The notes below the pieces were generated by a model. The model saw only the letters and a list, made by a program, of their open reading frames with translations. It searched no databases and was not told the origin of the DNA. From the NCBI RefSeq assembly GCF_000427865.1, contig NZ_ATYV01000015.1:1-64000 (forward strand): a DNA stretch of 64,000 nt. Direction: 5' to 3'. Of this stretch, positions 14,409 to 23,958 are shown one piece after another. The stretch's first letter is position 1. Each line of letters starts with the position of its first letter. Source of the DNA: Corynebacterium sputi DSM 45148 (GTDB lineage: Bacteria > Actinomycetota > Actinomycetes > Mycobacteriales > Mycobacteriaceae). The translations under genes and the position numbers were made by a program.

Positions 14409-15532
14409 ACCCAAAGTTTCCTCGTAGGCGCTTCCTGACTGGAGCGGCAGGAGTTGGCGCCGGAGTCGGTGCAGCGGCGCTGTTTGCTCCGGCCTCGGCG
14501 AACGCTCTGTCCTTCCCCAGCCCGGAAGAAGATGACACGCCTCCGTTGCAGGACTCTGTGATCCGATTCGACGGCGTTCACCAGGCAGGCATCAGCACCG
14601 AACGGCAGACCAACGCCCGCTTCATTGGGTTCAATCTGCTCGAAGGTGTGGAACGCCCGGGGCTCCGCAACCTGATGCGTGCGTGGACGGGCGTTGCTCG
14701 GCAGCTGTGTGAAGGCGACGAGGTGTCGTCGGACTTGGTTCCTGAGCTCGGTCAGGTCACCGCGAATCTCACGGTCACTATCGGTTTCGGTGCCGGCGCA
14801 TTCGCCGTGGCGGAGCGTGAGGACGAGGCGCCTGAGTGGCTCGGCCTATTCGAGGAAGGGGAGGAAAATCCGTGGGCTGGCGCGGATCTGCTGTTGCAGA
14901 TCTGCTGCGATGACCCGATGACCCTCTCGCATTGCTCGCGTCTGCTCATTCGCGAGGGTTCGGTGCACACGGAAGTGCAGTGGATTCAAGACGGATTTTC
15001 GCTTCCCGACGGTTCCCTGCGCCCAGGCGAGAACCCCCGCGGAATGTTCGGACCTCCCACCGGGTTGGAAAACCCCATCGGAGGTGTCGACCTTGATCGC
15101 ACAGTCTGGTTTGAGGAAGGCCCGGCCTGGTTGAGGGGCGGAACTAGTGTAGTTGTGCGTCGTAAAGCAATCGATATGGCGGCGTGGGACGCGGTACCGC
15201 GGTCCACACGCGAGGAATTGCTCGGTGTCGCAATTGAAGACGGGCAGCCCAATGGTGGCGGCGAGGCCGCCCTGCGGCAGCCTCCAGAGGAGTCGCCGAA
15301 TCAGCGGATGCTCGCCCGTCCGTACTCGTTCGATGAGGCAGTGGCCCAAGGCGAGGTTGAGGTGCTCTTCCAAAAGGACCCAGAGACCCAGTTCGTTCCC
15401 GTGGAGGAGCGACTCACGGAGGCGAACCTGCTCGGTAATTGGGTGGATATCCAAGGCGCGGCGGCGTTTGTCCTGCCACGCGGGACAATGTCCGACGAAT
15501 ACTGGGCGCAGGATCTGCTCGAGGGCGAATAG
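14405..15532 (+). CDS. Degenerate DyP-like protein lacking catalytic residues
   Basis: The 375-residue protein has a Tat signal (PRRRFLTG, residues 6-13) and aligns with the DyP two genes upstream over its whole length: FDGVHQAGIS, LLLQICCDDPMTLSH, GGTSVVVRRK and the C-terminal FVLPRGTMSDEYW. Key residues are gone. GxxDG is replaced by GPPTG (216-220), removing the catalytic Asp. The segment holding the heme His (GRH) is shortened and reads LGVAIEDGQPNGG. One Arg of the RRPY motif remains. It is probably not a peroxidase and may not bind heme. It overlaps the PCuAC-like stop by ATGA. The gene is intact, which argues for a kept non-catalytic role. Confidence 0.85.
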   Translation: MNPKFPRRRFLTGAAGVGAGVGAAALFAPASANALSFPSPEEDDTPPLQDSVIRFDGVHQAGISTERQTNARFIGFNLLEGVERPGLRNLMRAWTGVARQLCEGDEVSSDLVPELGQVTANLTVTIGFGAGAFAVAEREDEAPEWLGLFEEGEENPWAGADLLLQICCDDPMTLSHCSRLLIREGSVHTEVQWIQDGFSLPDGSLRPGENPRGMFGPPTGLENPIGGVDLDRTVWFEEGPAWLRGGTSVVVRRKAIDMAAWDAVPRSTREELLGVAIEDGQPNGGGEAALRQPPEESPNQRMLARPYSFDEAVAQGEVEVLFQKDPETQFVPVEERLTEANLLGNWVDIQGAAAFVLPRGTMSDEYWAQDLLEGE

Positions 15533-15649
15533 GGGTTACGGCGGCGTGCCGACCCTATTGCAGCATGGCCGTCAGGGGTAAGGTGTTCTCGGTCAAGGAA
15601 GTCGCCGGGTATGCGGCTTCCGAATTCAACAGAGAAGGAGCACTTCACA

Positions 15650-17707
15650 GTGTCCACCCCCTTAGCCTCCGCCGTGTCGTTCCTCGTACCGGCAGGAACC
15701 ACCGCCGGTGAGGCAATGCGCGAGCAGGAACTGCCGAACAAGGGCCCTGACGCCATCGTCTGCGTCCGGGACTCGTCCGGCGCCCTGCGGGATCTGGCCT
15801 ATGCGCCAGAGACCGACGAGATTGTCGAAGCGGTCCCGGCCAACACCGAGGATGGTCGTGGCGTGATCCGCCACTCGACCGCTCACGTGATGGCTCAGGC
15901 CGTCCAGGAGGAGTTCCCCGGAACGAAGCTCGGCATCGGCCCGGCGATCGACAATGGCTTCTACTACGACTTTGACGTCGCAGAGCCGTTCACTCCGGAG
16001 GATCTCAAGCGCATCGAGAAGCGCATGAAGAAGATCATCAAGTCCGGCCAGCGTTTCGAGCGCTTCGTATTCGAGTCCCCTGAGGCAGCTGTCCAGGACC
16101 TGGCGGATGAGCCGTACAAGCTCGAGCTCATCACTGACAAGTCCAAGGGCGAAGTCAAGGATGACGAGGACGCGAACGTTGACGTCGGCGGCGCTGTGCT
16201 GACCGGCTACCGCAACGTGAACCCGCGGACCGGCGATACCGTCTGGTCCGACCTGTGCCGCGGCCCGCACGTGCCGACCACCCGGTACATTCCGGCGTTC
16301 ACTTTGACCCGGTCCTCTGCTGCTTATTGGCGCGGTGACCAGGACAACGCGGACCTGCAGCGCATTTACGGTACGGCCTGGGAGTCTAAGGAAGAGATGG
16401 ATCTCTACCTGGACATGCTCCTGGAGGCAGAAAAGCGCGACCACCGTCGTCTCGGATCCGAACTGGACCTGTTCAGCTTCCCGGACGAGCTCGGATCCGG
16501 ACTGCCGGTCTTCCACGTCAAGGGCGGGATCATTCGGAACGAGATGGAGGCGCACTCGCGCCGCCGTCACATCGAAGCCGGATACGACTTCGTGAACACG
16601 CCGCATGTGACCAAGGGTGATCTGTTCAAGAAGTCCGGCCACCTCGACTGGTACGCCGACGGCATGTTCCCCCCAATGCAGCTCGATGGCGAGTGGGACG
16701 AGCACGGCAATTGCACCAAGCAGCCGCAGGACTACTACGTCAAGCCGATGAACTGCCCGATGCACAACCTGGTCTTCGCCACGCGTGGACGTTCCTACCG
16801 CGAACTGCCGATCCGCATGTTCGAGTTCGGTACCGTCTACCGCTACGAGAAGTCCGGTGTTATCCATGGTCTGACCCGTGCCCGTGGCTTCACCCAGGAT
16901 GACGCGCACATCTACTGCACCGAGGAACAGCTCGAGCAGGAGCTCACCGACGTCCTCGAGTTCATCATCTCGCTGCTGCGCGACTATGGTCTGGACGACT
17001 TCTACCTGGAGCTGTCCACCAAAAACGAGAAGAAGTTCGTTGGTGAGGATGACGTCTGGGAGAAGTCGACCGAGATTCTCCGCAACGTTGCCGAGCGCTC
17101 CGGATTCGATCTTGTTCCAGACCCGGGCGGCGCCGCGTTCTACGGCCCGAAGATCTCTGTGCAGGCGAAGGACGCGATCGGCCGAACCTGGCAGATGTCC
17201 ACGGTGCAGCTCGACTTCAACCTGCCGGAGCGGTTCGAGCTGGAGTACACCTCCCCGGATGGATCCAAAAAGCGCCCGATCATGATCCACCGCGCGCTCT
17301 TCGGCTCCATTGAGCGATTCTTCGGAGTGCTCCTGGAGCACTACGCAGGTGCGTTCCCGGCGTGGCTGGCTCCCGATCAGGTTGTCGGTATCCCAGTTGC
17401 GGACGATTTTGTCCCGCACTTGGACGCCTTCAACAAGGAGCTGAAGTCCCGCGGACTGCGCTCCTACGTGGATGTCTCCGATGACCGTATGCAGAAGAAG
17501 ATCCGCAACCACACCACCGGCAAGATTCCCTTCATGGTTCTGGCCGGCGCCCGCGACGTCGAGGCGGACGCAGTGAGCTTCCGCTTCCTCGACGGCAGCC
17601 AGGTCAACGGAATCCCGGTGGCTGAAGCAGCCGACATCATCGAAGGCTGGGTGAAGGACCGGGTCAACGAGCAGCCGAACGGCGAGAACATTGCCGCACG
17701 GCGCTGA
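15650..17707 (+). CDS. thrS: Threonyl-tRNA synthetase
   Basis: ThrS charges tRNA-Thr and edits mischarged serine. The 685-residue class II enzyme has an N-terminal TGS-like part, the editing-domain segment [13 protein letters not shown] (about 80-92), class II motifs (KPMNCPMHN, then [22 protein letters not shown]) and an anticodon-binding C-terminal domain. I chose the GTG at 15650 because AGAAGGAG precedes it by ten bases; the open frame continues 13 codons further up without such a site. It heads a rightward group with the HIT protein and lipid genes, as in other Actinobacteria. No T-box was seen upstream. Confidence 0.96.
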   Translation: MSTPLASAVSFLVPAGTTAGEAMREQELPNKGPDAIVCVRDSSGALRDLAYAPETDEIVEAVPANTEDGRGVIRHSTAHVMAQAVQEEFPGTKLGIGPAIDNGFYYDFDVAEPFTPEDLKRIEKRMKKIIKSGQRFERFVFESPEAAVQDLADEPYKLELITDKSKGEVKDDEDANVDVGGAVLTGYRNVNPRTGDTVWSDLCRGPHVPTTRYIPAFTLTRSSAAYWRGDQDNADLQRIYGTAWESKEEMDLYLDMLLEAEKRDHRRLGSELDLFSFPDELGSGLPVFHVKGGIIRNEMEAHSRRRHIEAGYDFVNTPHVTKGDLFKKSGHLDWYADGMFPPMQLDGEWDEHGNCTKQPQDYYVKPMNCPMHNLVFATRGRSYRELPIRMFEFGTVYRYEKSGVIHGLTRARGFTQDDAHIYCTEEQLEQELTDVLEFIISLLRDYGLDDFYLELSTKNEKKFVGEDDVWEKSTEILRNVAERSGFDLVPDPGGAAFYGPKISVQAKDAIGRTWQMSTVQLDFNLPERFELEYTSPDGSKKRPIMIHRALFGSIERFFGVLLEHYAGAFPAWLAPDQVVGIPVADDFVPHLDAFNKELKSRGLRSYVDVSDDRMQKKIRNHTTGKIPFMVLAGARDVEADAVSFRFLDGSQVNGIPVAEAADIIEGWVKDRVNEQPNGENIAARR

Positions 17708-18236
17708 CGCGGACGTGGACGGGTACACCGACTCAGGCGTCGGCACCCCAGACCGGCTGGACCGGCTCTGGGCGCCGTACCGCATGAGCTACATCGCAGA
17801 CCGCAAAGCCGGCGGTAACCCGTTCATCGATCTGCCGTCCCTCGACGACGAAGAGGCTCTCATCGTCGCTCGGGGTGAGCTCGTGTACTGCGTCCTCAAC
17901 TTGTTCCCGTACAACGCAGGCCACATGATGGTTGTGCCGTACCGGGAAGTAGCGAACCTCGAAGAGGTTACTGCTGACGAGATGGCTGAGATGATGGCCT
18001 TTGGACAAGAAGCAATCCGGACACTCAAGCGCGTCTCGAATCCGCATGCAGTGAACGTTGGGTTTAATCTCGGCCGTGCCTCGGGTGGATCGGTCGCTGA
18101 GCACGTCCACATGCACGTCGTTCCCCGATGGAGTGGGGACTCCAATTTTATGACGGTCCTTGATGGGACCAAGGTTCTGCCGCAACTACTGCGACAGACC
18201 CGTTCGCTGCTGGCTGAGGCTTGGGAGAGAACCTGA
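17691..18236 (+). CDS. HIT-family Ap4A phosphorylase
   Basis: The protein of up to 181 residues carries the histidine triad [10 protein letters not shown] near residue 136 and the preceding [21 protein letters not shown] segment. It resembles Mycobacterium tuberculosis Rv2613c, described as a diadenosine tetraphosphate phosphorylase, and sits in the same place after thrS. Such enzymes cleave Ap4A made by tRNA synthetases. The start is uncertain: TTG at 17691 overlaps thrS by 17 bases, and a GTG at 17715 is also possible. Its stop overlaps the pgsA start. Confidence 0.9.
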   Translation: MPHGADADVDGYTDSGVGTPDRLDRLWAPYRMSYIADRKAGGNPFIDLPSLDDEEALIVARGELVYCVLNLFPYNAGHMMVVPYREVANLEEVTADEMAEMMAFGQEAIRTLKRVSNPHAVNVGFNLGRASGGSVAEHVHMHVVPRWSGDSNFMTVLDGTKVLPQLLRQTRSLLAEAWERT

Positions 18237-18871
18237 TGCTGAGTTCGAAGGGCCGGGGACCGGTCGCCCCGATTGTGGATCCGATTGCACGCGGCGCCAA
18301 TGCTGTGGGCTTGACTCCGAATGTAATGACGGTGATCGGAACGATCGCCGCCGTTACCGCCTCGGTAGTGCTCATCCCCATGGGGCACCTCTTCGCGGCA
18401 GCTCTGCTGGCCGGAGTTTTCACCGCCTTCGACATGATCGACGGAACGATGGCGCGCCTTCGCGGCGGTGGCACGAAATTCGGTGCAGTCCTCGATGCAA
18501 GCTGCGACCGCATCACTGACGGCGCTTTGTTTGCGGCCATCTTCTGGTGGCTCGCTTACAGCTACGACGCGTCGGCACCTTTGCTAGTCGCCTGTCTCAC
18601 GGTCCTCATCGGCTCCCAGACGATTTCTTACGTCAAGGCGCGCGCCGAGGCTTCTGGTTTCACCGTCTCTGGTGGCCTCATCGAACGCCCGGAGCGTTTG
18701 ATCCTCGGCCTGGTCGGTATCGGCCTGCAGGGCCTTGGCGTTCCGTACGCGATCGATGTCGCCATTTGGCTTCTTGCTGTGGGCACCGTTTGCACCGTCG
18801 TCCAGCGAGTGTTGATTGTGGCGAAGCAGCCGGGGGCACAAGACACCATCGCACCTCCGGAAGGGGCCTGA
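18236..18871 (+). CDS. pgsA: Phosphatidylinositol phosphate synthase (PgsA family)
   Basis: The 211-residue membrane protein has the full CDP-alcohol phosphotransferase motif DxxDGxxARx8GxxxDxxxD (DMIDGTMAR...G...DASCD) and several membrane helices. In mycolate-group bacteria this family member joins CDP-diacylglycerol to inositol-1-phosphate, the first step to phosphatidylinositol and its mannosides. The position before patA and pimA supports that substrate. The ATG at 18236 shares a base with the stop of the HIT gene, and its own stop overlaps patA (TGATG). Confidence 0.93.
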   Translation: MLSSKGRGPVAPIVDPIARGANAVGLTPNVMTVIGTIAAVTASVVLIPMGHLFAAALLAGVFTAFDMIDGTMARLRGGGTKFGAVLDASCDRITDGALFAAIFWWLAYSYDASAPLLVACLTVLIGSQTISYVKARAEASGFTVSGGLIERPERLILGLVGIGLQGLGVPYAIDVAIWLLAVGTVCTVVQRVLIVAKQPGAQDTIAPPEGA

Positions 18872-19770
18872 TGTTCATTCCCCGTAATTCTGAGCAGTGG
18901 ACGGCGTTGGGTTATATCGCCGGCTGGAAGGTCGTTGGCGCTCTTCCAGAGCGGTTGACAATGAAGGTCGCGTATCGGATCGCGGACAAGATTGCCGCTG
19001 ATCCTGAGGGGTCGACGAAGCAGCTGCGTAAGAATCTCTCCCGTGTGATTGGCTCCGAGCCCAGCGAGGAACTGGTCCGAGCCTCGATGCGCTCGTACTT
19101 GAGGTATTGGGTGGAGGCGTTTCGCCTTCCTCGCATCGTGGCGCCTGCTCTGCTCCGCCAGGTGGGAGATGGGATTAACGATCGGTCGATCCTGGACAAC
19201 GCCGTTGCCAGAGGCAAAGGCGTGGTTCTCGTCATCACCCACTCGGGCAACTGGGATATGGCAGGCATTTGGCTTGCGAACGAGGTAGGTGGTTTCGCGA
19301 CCGTCGCCGAACGGCTCCGTCCTGAAGCGCTTTACGACGCTTTCGTCGACTACCGCGAATCCCTCGGTTTCACCGTCCTACCTTTGACCGGTGGGGAACC
19401 CCCGCTGGGGCAACTGCGGCAGACTCTCCTCGATGGAGGCGTCGTTTGCCTGCTGGGAGATCGTGACATCGCCGGGGACGGCGTGCCAGTGACGTTCTTC
19501 GGCGAAGAAACCACCATGCCGCGTGGATCGGCTCTATTGGCTCGGGAAACCGGTGCTGCTCTGATCGTGGTCTCGTGCCACTTCCCAGAGGAAGGGGATT
19601 GGGGCATCGACTTGTACCCGGAAATCCCGACTCAGGGCCGTGAGATCGAGGACATCGTCGCTGACCAGGCTCGCGACATCGAATCAGTTGTGCGGAATCA
19701 CCCCGCTGACTGGCACGTATTGCAGCCTTTTTGGAAGCGGGACCGTAAGACCCGGAGGCGACACAGATGA
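18871..19770 (+). CDS. patA: Phosphatidylinositol mannoside acyltransferase PatA
   Basis: The 299-residue protein belongs to the HtrB/LpxL-like acyltransferase family. The catalytic HxxxxD appears as THSGNWDMAG (about 114-123) and a later LLGDRDIAGDGVPV segment fits the family. PatA adds an acyl chain to mannose of phosphatidylinositol mannosides at the inner face of the membrane. It lies between pgsA and pimA with overlapping stop and start codons on both sides, so translation is coupled. The frame is open further upstream but overlaps pgsA, so I took the ATG at 18871 with GGAAGGGG before it. Confidence 0.92.
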   Translation: MFIPRNSEQWTALGYIAGWKVVGALPERLTMKVAYRIADKIAADPEGSTKQLRKNLSRVIGSEPSEELVRASMRSYLRYWVEAFRLPRIVAPALLRQVGDGINDRSILDNAVARGKGVVLVITHSGNWDMAGIWLANEVGGFATVAERLRPEALYDAFVDYRESLGFTVLPLTGGEPPLGQLRQTLLDGGVVCLLGDRDIAGDGVPVTFFGEETTMPRGSALLARETGAALIVVSCHFPEEGDWGIDLYPEIPTQGREIEDIVADQARDIESVVRNHPADWHVLQPFWKRDRKTRRRHR

Positions 19771-20921
19771 AAATCGGAATGGTGTCGCCCTATTCTTTCG
19801 ATTTCCCGGGCGGGGTCCAGATTCACGCATTGGACCTGTGCGAGGAGTTCCGTCGCCGTGGCCACGAGGTCAGTCTGATTGGGCCAGCCGGTAAAGACGT
19901 TGATCTCCCGGACTTCGTTGAACGTGGCGGACGCGCCATTCCCATCCCGTACAACGGATCCGTGGCGCGGCTGGCATTTGGCCCCGTCACAGCATGGAAG
20001 GTTCGTCGGTGGATTAAGAAGGGCGATTTTGACGTCCTCCACGTTCATGAACCCAACTCGCCGAGTTACTCAATGCTCGCGGTGAACGCAGCGCTTGGCC
20101 CGGTTGTGGCGACGTACCATTCAGCGGCGACTCGGTCGCGGGTCCTGAAGGTCGCATTGCCATTGTTGCGTCCAGTGCTTGAGCGCATCCGCGGAGGCAT
20201 CGCTGTCTCTGAGGTCGCCCGTCGCTGGCAGGTTGAGCAGCTCGGTGGTGATCCGGTTCTGATCCCTAATGGGGTGAATGTCGGCACCTATGTGAGAGCG
20301 GCTGGTCTGGACGACCCCGCGATGGCGGCGGACGCCGGCATCGGCCCGACTGAACCGGGACGCAAGCGCCTCGTTTTCCTTGGACGTTTTGATGAATCGC
20401 GCAAGGGCTTGTCGGTCCTCCTCGACGCATTGCCAGAGATCGCCCAGCGATACCCGGATATCGAGATTGTGGTGATCGGCGACGGGGACCGAGACAGTGC
20501 CATCGCGAAGGCAGGGGAGCACGCTCCACTTCTGAACTTTGTCGGACGTGTATCGGAACAGGCAAAGACCGCGATCCTCGCGTCGGCCGACATCTACATC
20601 GCGCCTCAACGAGGCGGCGAGAGTTTCGGCATCGTCTTGGTTGAGGCCATGGCCGCCGGAACTGCCGTGCTCGCCTCTGACTTAGACGCGTTCCGGCTGG
20701 TCTTGTCCGAGGGCCAGTCCGGTGTGCTGTTCCGCAATGGTGACTCTGCGGATCTGGCGAGAAAGATAGCGATGCTGCTCGACGACGACGAACTGCGGGC
20801 CTCATACGTCACTGCAGGTTCCAGTAGGGCCTGGGACTTCGACTGGTCGTCGATAGCTGATCGGGTGCTGCAGGTCTATCAGACTGTGCGTACCCCCGGA
20901 GAAAGGGTAGTGGTCGACTGA
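19767..20921 (+). CDS. pimA: Phosphatidylinositol mannosyltransferase PimA
   Basis: The 384-residue GT-B glycosyltransferase (GT4 family) has the N-terminal glycine-rich segment FPGGVQIHALDLCEEF (about 12-27) and the donor-binding pattern PQRGGESFGIVLVEAMAAG in the C-terminal half, whose ESFGIVLVEA matches the EX7E motif. It transfers the first mannose from GDP-mannose to phosphatidylinositol. The ATGA overlap with patA and the pgsA-patA-pimA order are as in other mycolate-group genomes, which supports PimA over other GT4 enzymes. Confidence 0.92.
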   Translation: MKIGMVSPYSFDFPGGVQIHALDLCEEFRRRGHEVSLIGPAGKDVDLPDFVERGGRAIPIPYNGSVARLAFGPVTAWKVRRWIKKGDFDVLHVHEPNSPSYSMLAVNAALGPVVATYHSAATRSRVLKVALPLLRPVLERIRGGIAVSEVARRWQVEQLGGDPVLIPNGVNVGTYVRAAGLDDPAMAADAGIGPTEPGRKRLVFLGRFDESRKGLSVLLDALPEIAQRYPDIEIVVIGDGDRDSAIAKAGEHAPLLNFVGRVSEQAKTAILASADIYIAPQRGGESFGIVLVEAMAAGTAVLASDLDAFRLVLSEGQSGVLFRNGDSADLARKIAMLLDDDELRASYVTAGSSRAWDFDWSSIADRVLQVYQTVRTPGERVVVD

Positions 20922-21418
20922 TGGTCAACATTCCGCTGTGGGCTTTGATTCTCGCGATCGTTGCGGTGGTGATCCTCATCATCGGAATGCTCGCCTCAGC
21001 AACTGCCACGAGGCTCAACCGCATGCATGTGCGCTGTGACCTGGCGAGGGCGAGCCTGGAGTCAGCACTAGGGCGTCGGGCGGCGATTTTGAGAACTGCC
21101 TACCCGGAGGTCTCTGAATTGACCGTCGCCGCAGAAGCGGTCCCACTGGCTAGCGGTATCGTCGGGGTGCGCGCGGATGCGGAGAATCGACTCGCTGTCG
21201 CCGTCGCCGACGTGGAGAGGGCTGACCTCGACCAGGGGATTGCCGCCGAACTGCGAGATTCGCGAACGAGAGTGGATCTGGCACGACGTTTCTACAACGA
21301 CGCTGTCACCGACACCAAGGCGCTGCGGAGACGGCCTTTGGTCCGGATTCTGCGACTGGCGGGTACCGCGCCGGTGCCGGAATATTTCGACACCGTCGCC
21401 CGTGGTGATGTCGAGTAA
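20921..21418 (+). CDS. LemA-like membrane protein
   Basis: The 165-residue protein has one N-terminal transmembrane helix (about 7-29) and a helical domain. Segments [19 protein letters not shown] and [16 protein letters not shown] resemble the LemA family (N-terminal helix, then RR near a helix turn, then RxYNxxV). Its role is not known. It overlaps the pimA stop by one base and ends 77 bases before pdxS, closing the lipid gene group. The similarity is by eye and moderate. Confidence 0.7.
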   Translation: MVNIPLWALILAIVAVVILIIGMLASATATRLNRMHVRCDLARASLESALGRRAAILRTAYPEVSELTVAAEAVPLASGIVGVRADAENRLAVAVADVERADLDQGIAAELRDSRTRVDLARRFYNDAVTDTKALRRRPLVRILRLAGTAPVPEYFDTVARGDVE

Positions 21419-21495
21419 ACCGTCCGTCTATCATTAATTCGACTCCCGTCGGTTCCGGCGGGAAACTCTTAACAACCAACAGGGAGAAGGCTTCG

Positions 21496-22398
21496 TTGAC
21501 CACCTCTGAGAACACCCCCGGTCAGGGCACTGCGCGCGTTAAGCGTGGTTTCGCCGAGATGATGAAGGGCGGCGTCATCATGGATGTCGTCACTCCGGAG
21601 CAGGCCAAAATCGCCGAAGATGCCGGCGCTACCGCAGTTATGGCTCTCGAGCGGGTTCCCGCCGACATCCGTGCCCAGGGTGGCGTGTCCCGCATGTCTG
21701 ACCCGGACATGATCGACGGCATCATCAACGCTGTCTCGATCCCCGTTATGGCCAAGGCCCGCATCGGCCACTTCGCTGAGGCGCAGGTTCTGCAGTCCCT
21801 GGGAGTCGACTTCATCGACGAGTCCGAGGTCCTGACCCCGGCTGATTACCTTAACCACATCGATAAGTTCTCCTTCGATGTTCCGTTCGTCTGTGGTGCG
21901 ACCAACCTTGGTGAGGCCCTGCGCCGCATCAACGAGGGTGCTGCGATGATCCGTTCCAAGGGTGAGGCCGGCACCGGTGACGTTTCCAACGCCGTCACTC
22001 ACATGCGCACCATCCGCGCCGAGATCAGCAAGCTGACCTCCATGGCGAAGGACGAGCTGTACGTGGCAGCCAAGGAGCTTCAGGCTCCTTACGACCTCGT
22101 CGTCGAGGTCGCTGAGAAGGGCAAGCTGCCCGTCGTGCTGTTCACCGCCGGTGGCATCGCTACCCCGGCCGACGCTGCCATGATGATGCAGCTCGGCGCC
22201 GAGGGCGTCTTTGTCGGTTCCGGAATCTTCAAGTCCGGAAACCCGGAGCAGCGCGCCAAGGCTATCGTTCGCGCAACCCAGAACTACGACGACCCGGATG
22301 TCATCGCCGACGTCTCCCGTGGACTGGGCGACGCCATGGTTGGCATCAACGTCGACGACATCCCGGTGCCGCACCGCCTCGCAGAGCGCGGCTGGTAG
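21496..22398 (+). CDS. pdxS: Pyridoxal 5'-phosphate synthase lyase subunit PdxS
   Basis: PdxS builds PLP from ribose 5-phosphate, glyceraldehyde 3-phosphate and ammonia supplied by PdxT, forming a dodecamer. The 300-residue barrel has the catalytic lysines K87 ([10 protein letters not shown]) and K155 ([10 protein letters not shown]) and Asp30, in register with the Bacillus enzyme. The start is a TTG preceded by GGGAGAAGG. It opens the group pdxS-tesB-pdxT. A weak hairpin lies in the 77-base gap before it. Confidence 0.97.
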   Translation: MTTSENTPGQGTARVKRGFAEMMKGGVIMDVVTPEQAKIAEDAGATAVMALERVPADIRAQGGVSRMSDPDMIDGIINAVSIPVMAKARIGHFAEAQVLQSLGVDFIDESEVLTPADYLNHIDKFSFDVPFVCGATNLGEALRRINEGAAMIRSKGEAGTGDVSNAVTHMRTIRAEISKLTSMAKDELYVAAKELQAPYDLVVEVAEKGKLPVVLFTAGGIATPADAAMMMQLGAEGVFVGSGIFKSGNPEQRAKAIVRATQNYDDPDVIADVSRGLGDAMVGINVDDIPVPHRLAERGW

Positions 22399-22405
22399 TA
22401 GCACC

Positions 22406-23263
22406 ATGGCCGGCATCAGAGAAATTCTGAACCTCGAACGGATCGATCGGGACATTTACCGAGGTCCGGTTATCGAGTCGATCCTGCAGCGAACCTTCGG
22501 CGGCCAGGTGGCCGCGCAGTCCCTGGTGGCGGCCACCCGGACCGTAGAAGAAGGCTACGAGGTCAACTCGTTGCATGCCTACTTCGTCGGCCCCGGTATC
22601 CCGGATGTTCCCACCGTTTTCCTGGTGGACCGGATCCGGGACGGCCGTTCGTTTGTCTCACGTCACGTGAAAGCTGTCCAAAACGGCAACACAATCTTCG
22701 TGATGCAGGCCAGCTTCCACCGAACTGGAGATTCGGGCATCGAGCATTCGGACAAGATGCGTCCGGTGCCAGATCCGGAAGAGATCTTCGTCGACACCGA
22801 CAAGCTTCCTTCTGTCACTCGGCTGCTCTTCGATGAGTGGGCGGAGTGGGACATCAGGCCGGTTCCTCCGGAGCGGATTGACCACGATCCGTACCGGGCG
22901 TCTGAGCAGAAGGTCTGGTTCCGTTCTAGGTCCGAGTTGCCGGATAATCCCACCCTGCATGTCTGCACTTTGGCGTACATGTCAGATATGACGCTGTTGA
23001 CGTCCGCACTGGTGCCGCACCCAGAGGCAAAGCTCCAAGAGGCATCACTTGACCACGCAATGTGGTTCCTTCGTCCGTTCCGTGCGGACGAGTGGTTGCT
23101 GTACGACCAGGTGTCGCCGTCAGCCCACGCAGGTCGAGCGTTGACTCACGGTCGCTTGTTCAATCGAAGCGGTGAGCTGGTGGCCGTCGTAACGCAAGAA
23201 GGTTTGACCCGTACCCTGCGTCCGGGTGCAAAGAACGTGCCGCACAAGGCACCGGAGGAATAA
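22406..23263 (+). CDS. tesB: Acyl-CoA thioesterase II (TesB family)
   Basis: The 285-residue double hot-dog protein has the TesB features FGGQVAAQSLVAA near the start, ASFHRTGDSG in the first half and ASLDHAMWFLRPFRADEWLLYD near the end. TesB enzymes hydrolyse acyl-CoA esters; the natural substrate here is unknown. It sits between pdxS and pdxT, starting 7 bases after one and overlapping the other by TAATG. This arrangement is also found in mycobacteria, so co-expression is old, though the biochemical link is unclear. Confidence 0.93.
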   Translation: MAGIREILNLERIDRDIYRGPVIESILQRTFGGQVAAQSLVAATRTVEEGYEVNSLHAYFVGPGIPDVPTVFLVDRIRDGRSFVSRHVKAVQNGNTIFVMQASFHRTGDSGIEHSDKMRPVPDPEEIFVDTDKLPSVTRLLFDEWAEWDIRPVPPERIDHDPYRASEQKVWFRSRSELPDNPTLHVCTLAYMSDMTLLTSALVPHPEAKLQEASLDHAMWFLRPFRADEWLLYDQVSPSAHAGRALTHGRLFNRSGELVAVVTQEGLTRTLRPGAKNVPHKAPEE

Positions 23264-23868
23264 TGTCCACTGTGATCGGCGTGCTGTCTCTGCAAGGAGC
23301 GGTCCGCGAACATGAGCATGCGCTAGCCCAACTCGGGGTGGAGACCCGCAAGGTTCGCCGTCCGAGGGATCTCGACGGTCTAGACGGCCTGGTCTTCCCG
23401 GGCGGCGAATCCACGACGATGTCGAAGCTTCTCAACGTCGAGGGGATGCGCGACCCCGTGCAGCAGGCTCTTGATGGGGGACTGCCTGCATTCGGAACAT
23501 GTGCGGGAATGATTCTGTTGGCAGACGTCGTCCGGGACACCCGAGAGGACGCAGTGAACTTCCACGCCCTTGATGTCACGGTCCGTCGTAACGCCTTCGG
23601 ACGTCAAGTCGACTCATTTGAGACGGACCTTGATGTCGCAGGTATCGAGGATGCGGTTCACGCCGTGTTCATTCGGGCGCCCTGGGTCGAACAGACCGGC
23701 CCCAATGTTGAGGTACTCTCGCGGGTTCCGGAAGGACACGGCGAGCACACCGGCGCAATCGTGGCGGTGCGGTCAGGTTCCGTCATGGCGACGAGCTTCC
23801 ATCCGGAGGCGATGCCGGGGGAGAAGCGGCTCCACGAGCTATTCCTGCGCGAATGCGTGGGAATTTGA
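23263..23868 (+). CDS. pdxT: Pyridoxal 5'-phosphate synthase glutaminase subunit PdxT
   Basis: PdxT releases ammonia from glutamine and channels it to PdxS. The 201-residue class I glutaminase has the PGGEST motif (46-51), the nucleophile Cys80 in GTCAGM and the His in SFHPE near the end. Its start overlaps the tesB stop. Together with PdxS it gives the DXP-independent route to vitamin B6. Confidence 0.97.
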   Translation: MSTVIGVLSLQGAVREHEHALAQLGVETRKVRRPRDLDGLDGLVFPGGESTTMSKLLNVEGMRDPVQQALDGGLPAFGTCAGMILLADVVRDTREDAVNFHALDVTVRRNAFGRQVDSFETDLDVAGIEDAVHAVFIRAPWVEQTGPNVEVLSRVPEGHGEHTGAIVAVRSGSVMATSFHPEAMPGEKRLHELFLRECVGI

Positions 23869-23906
23869 TCTTCCCTCCGGGAAACCTCGTCGTAATATCC
23901 AGGACC

Positions 23907-23912
23907 TATACT
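23907..23912 (+). promoter_or_regulatory. Probable -10 element for the yebC transcript
   Basis: TATACT lies 46 bases before the yebC start, in the 90-base gap after pdxT. No matching -35 hexamer is clear at 17-18 bases. AGGGAG serves as ribosome site further down. Confidence 0.35.
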
Positions 23913-23958
23913 GGTCACGTTAACTGCACGCTGATATGACAGGGAGTCGGTCCACACA

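Noticed and set aside
15533..15649. T-box or other riboswitch ahead of thrS
   Set aside because: No T-box consensus or terminator/antiterminator pair is present in the 117 bases.
15662..17785. Minus-strand frame of 707 codons opposite thrS
   Set aside because: It mirrors the full-length threonyl-tRNA synthetase gene and has no recognisable product.
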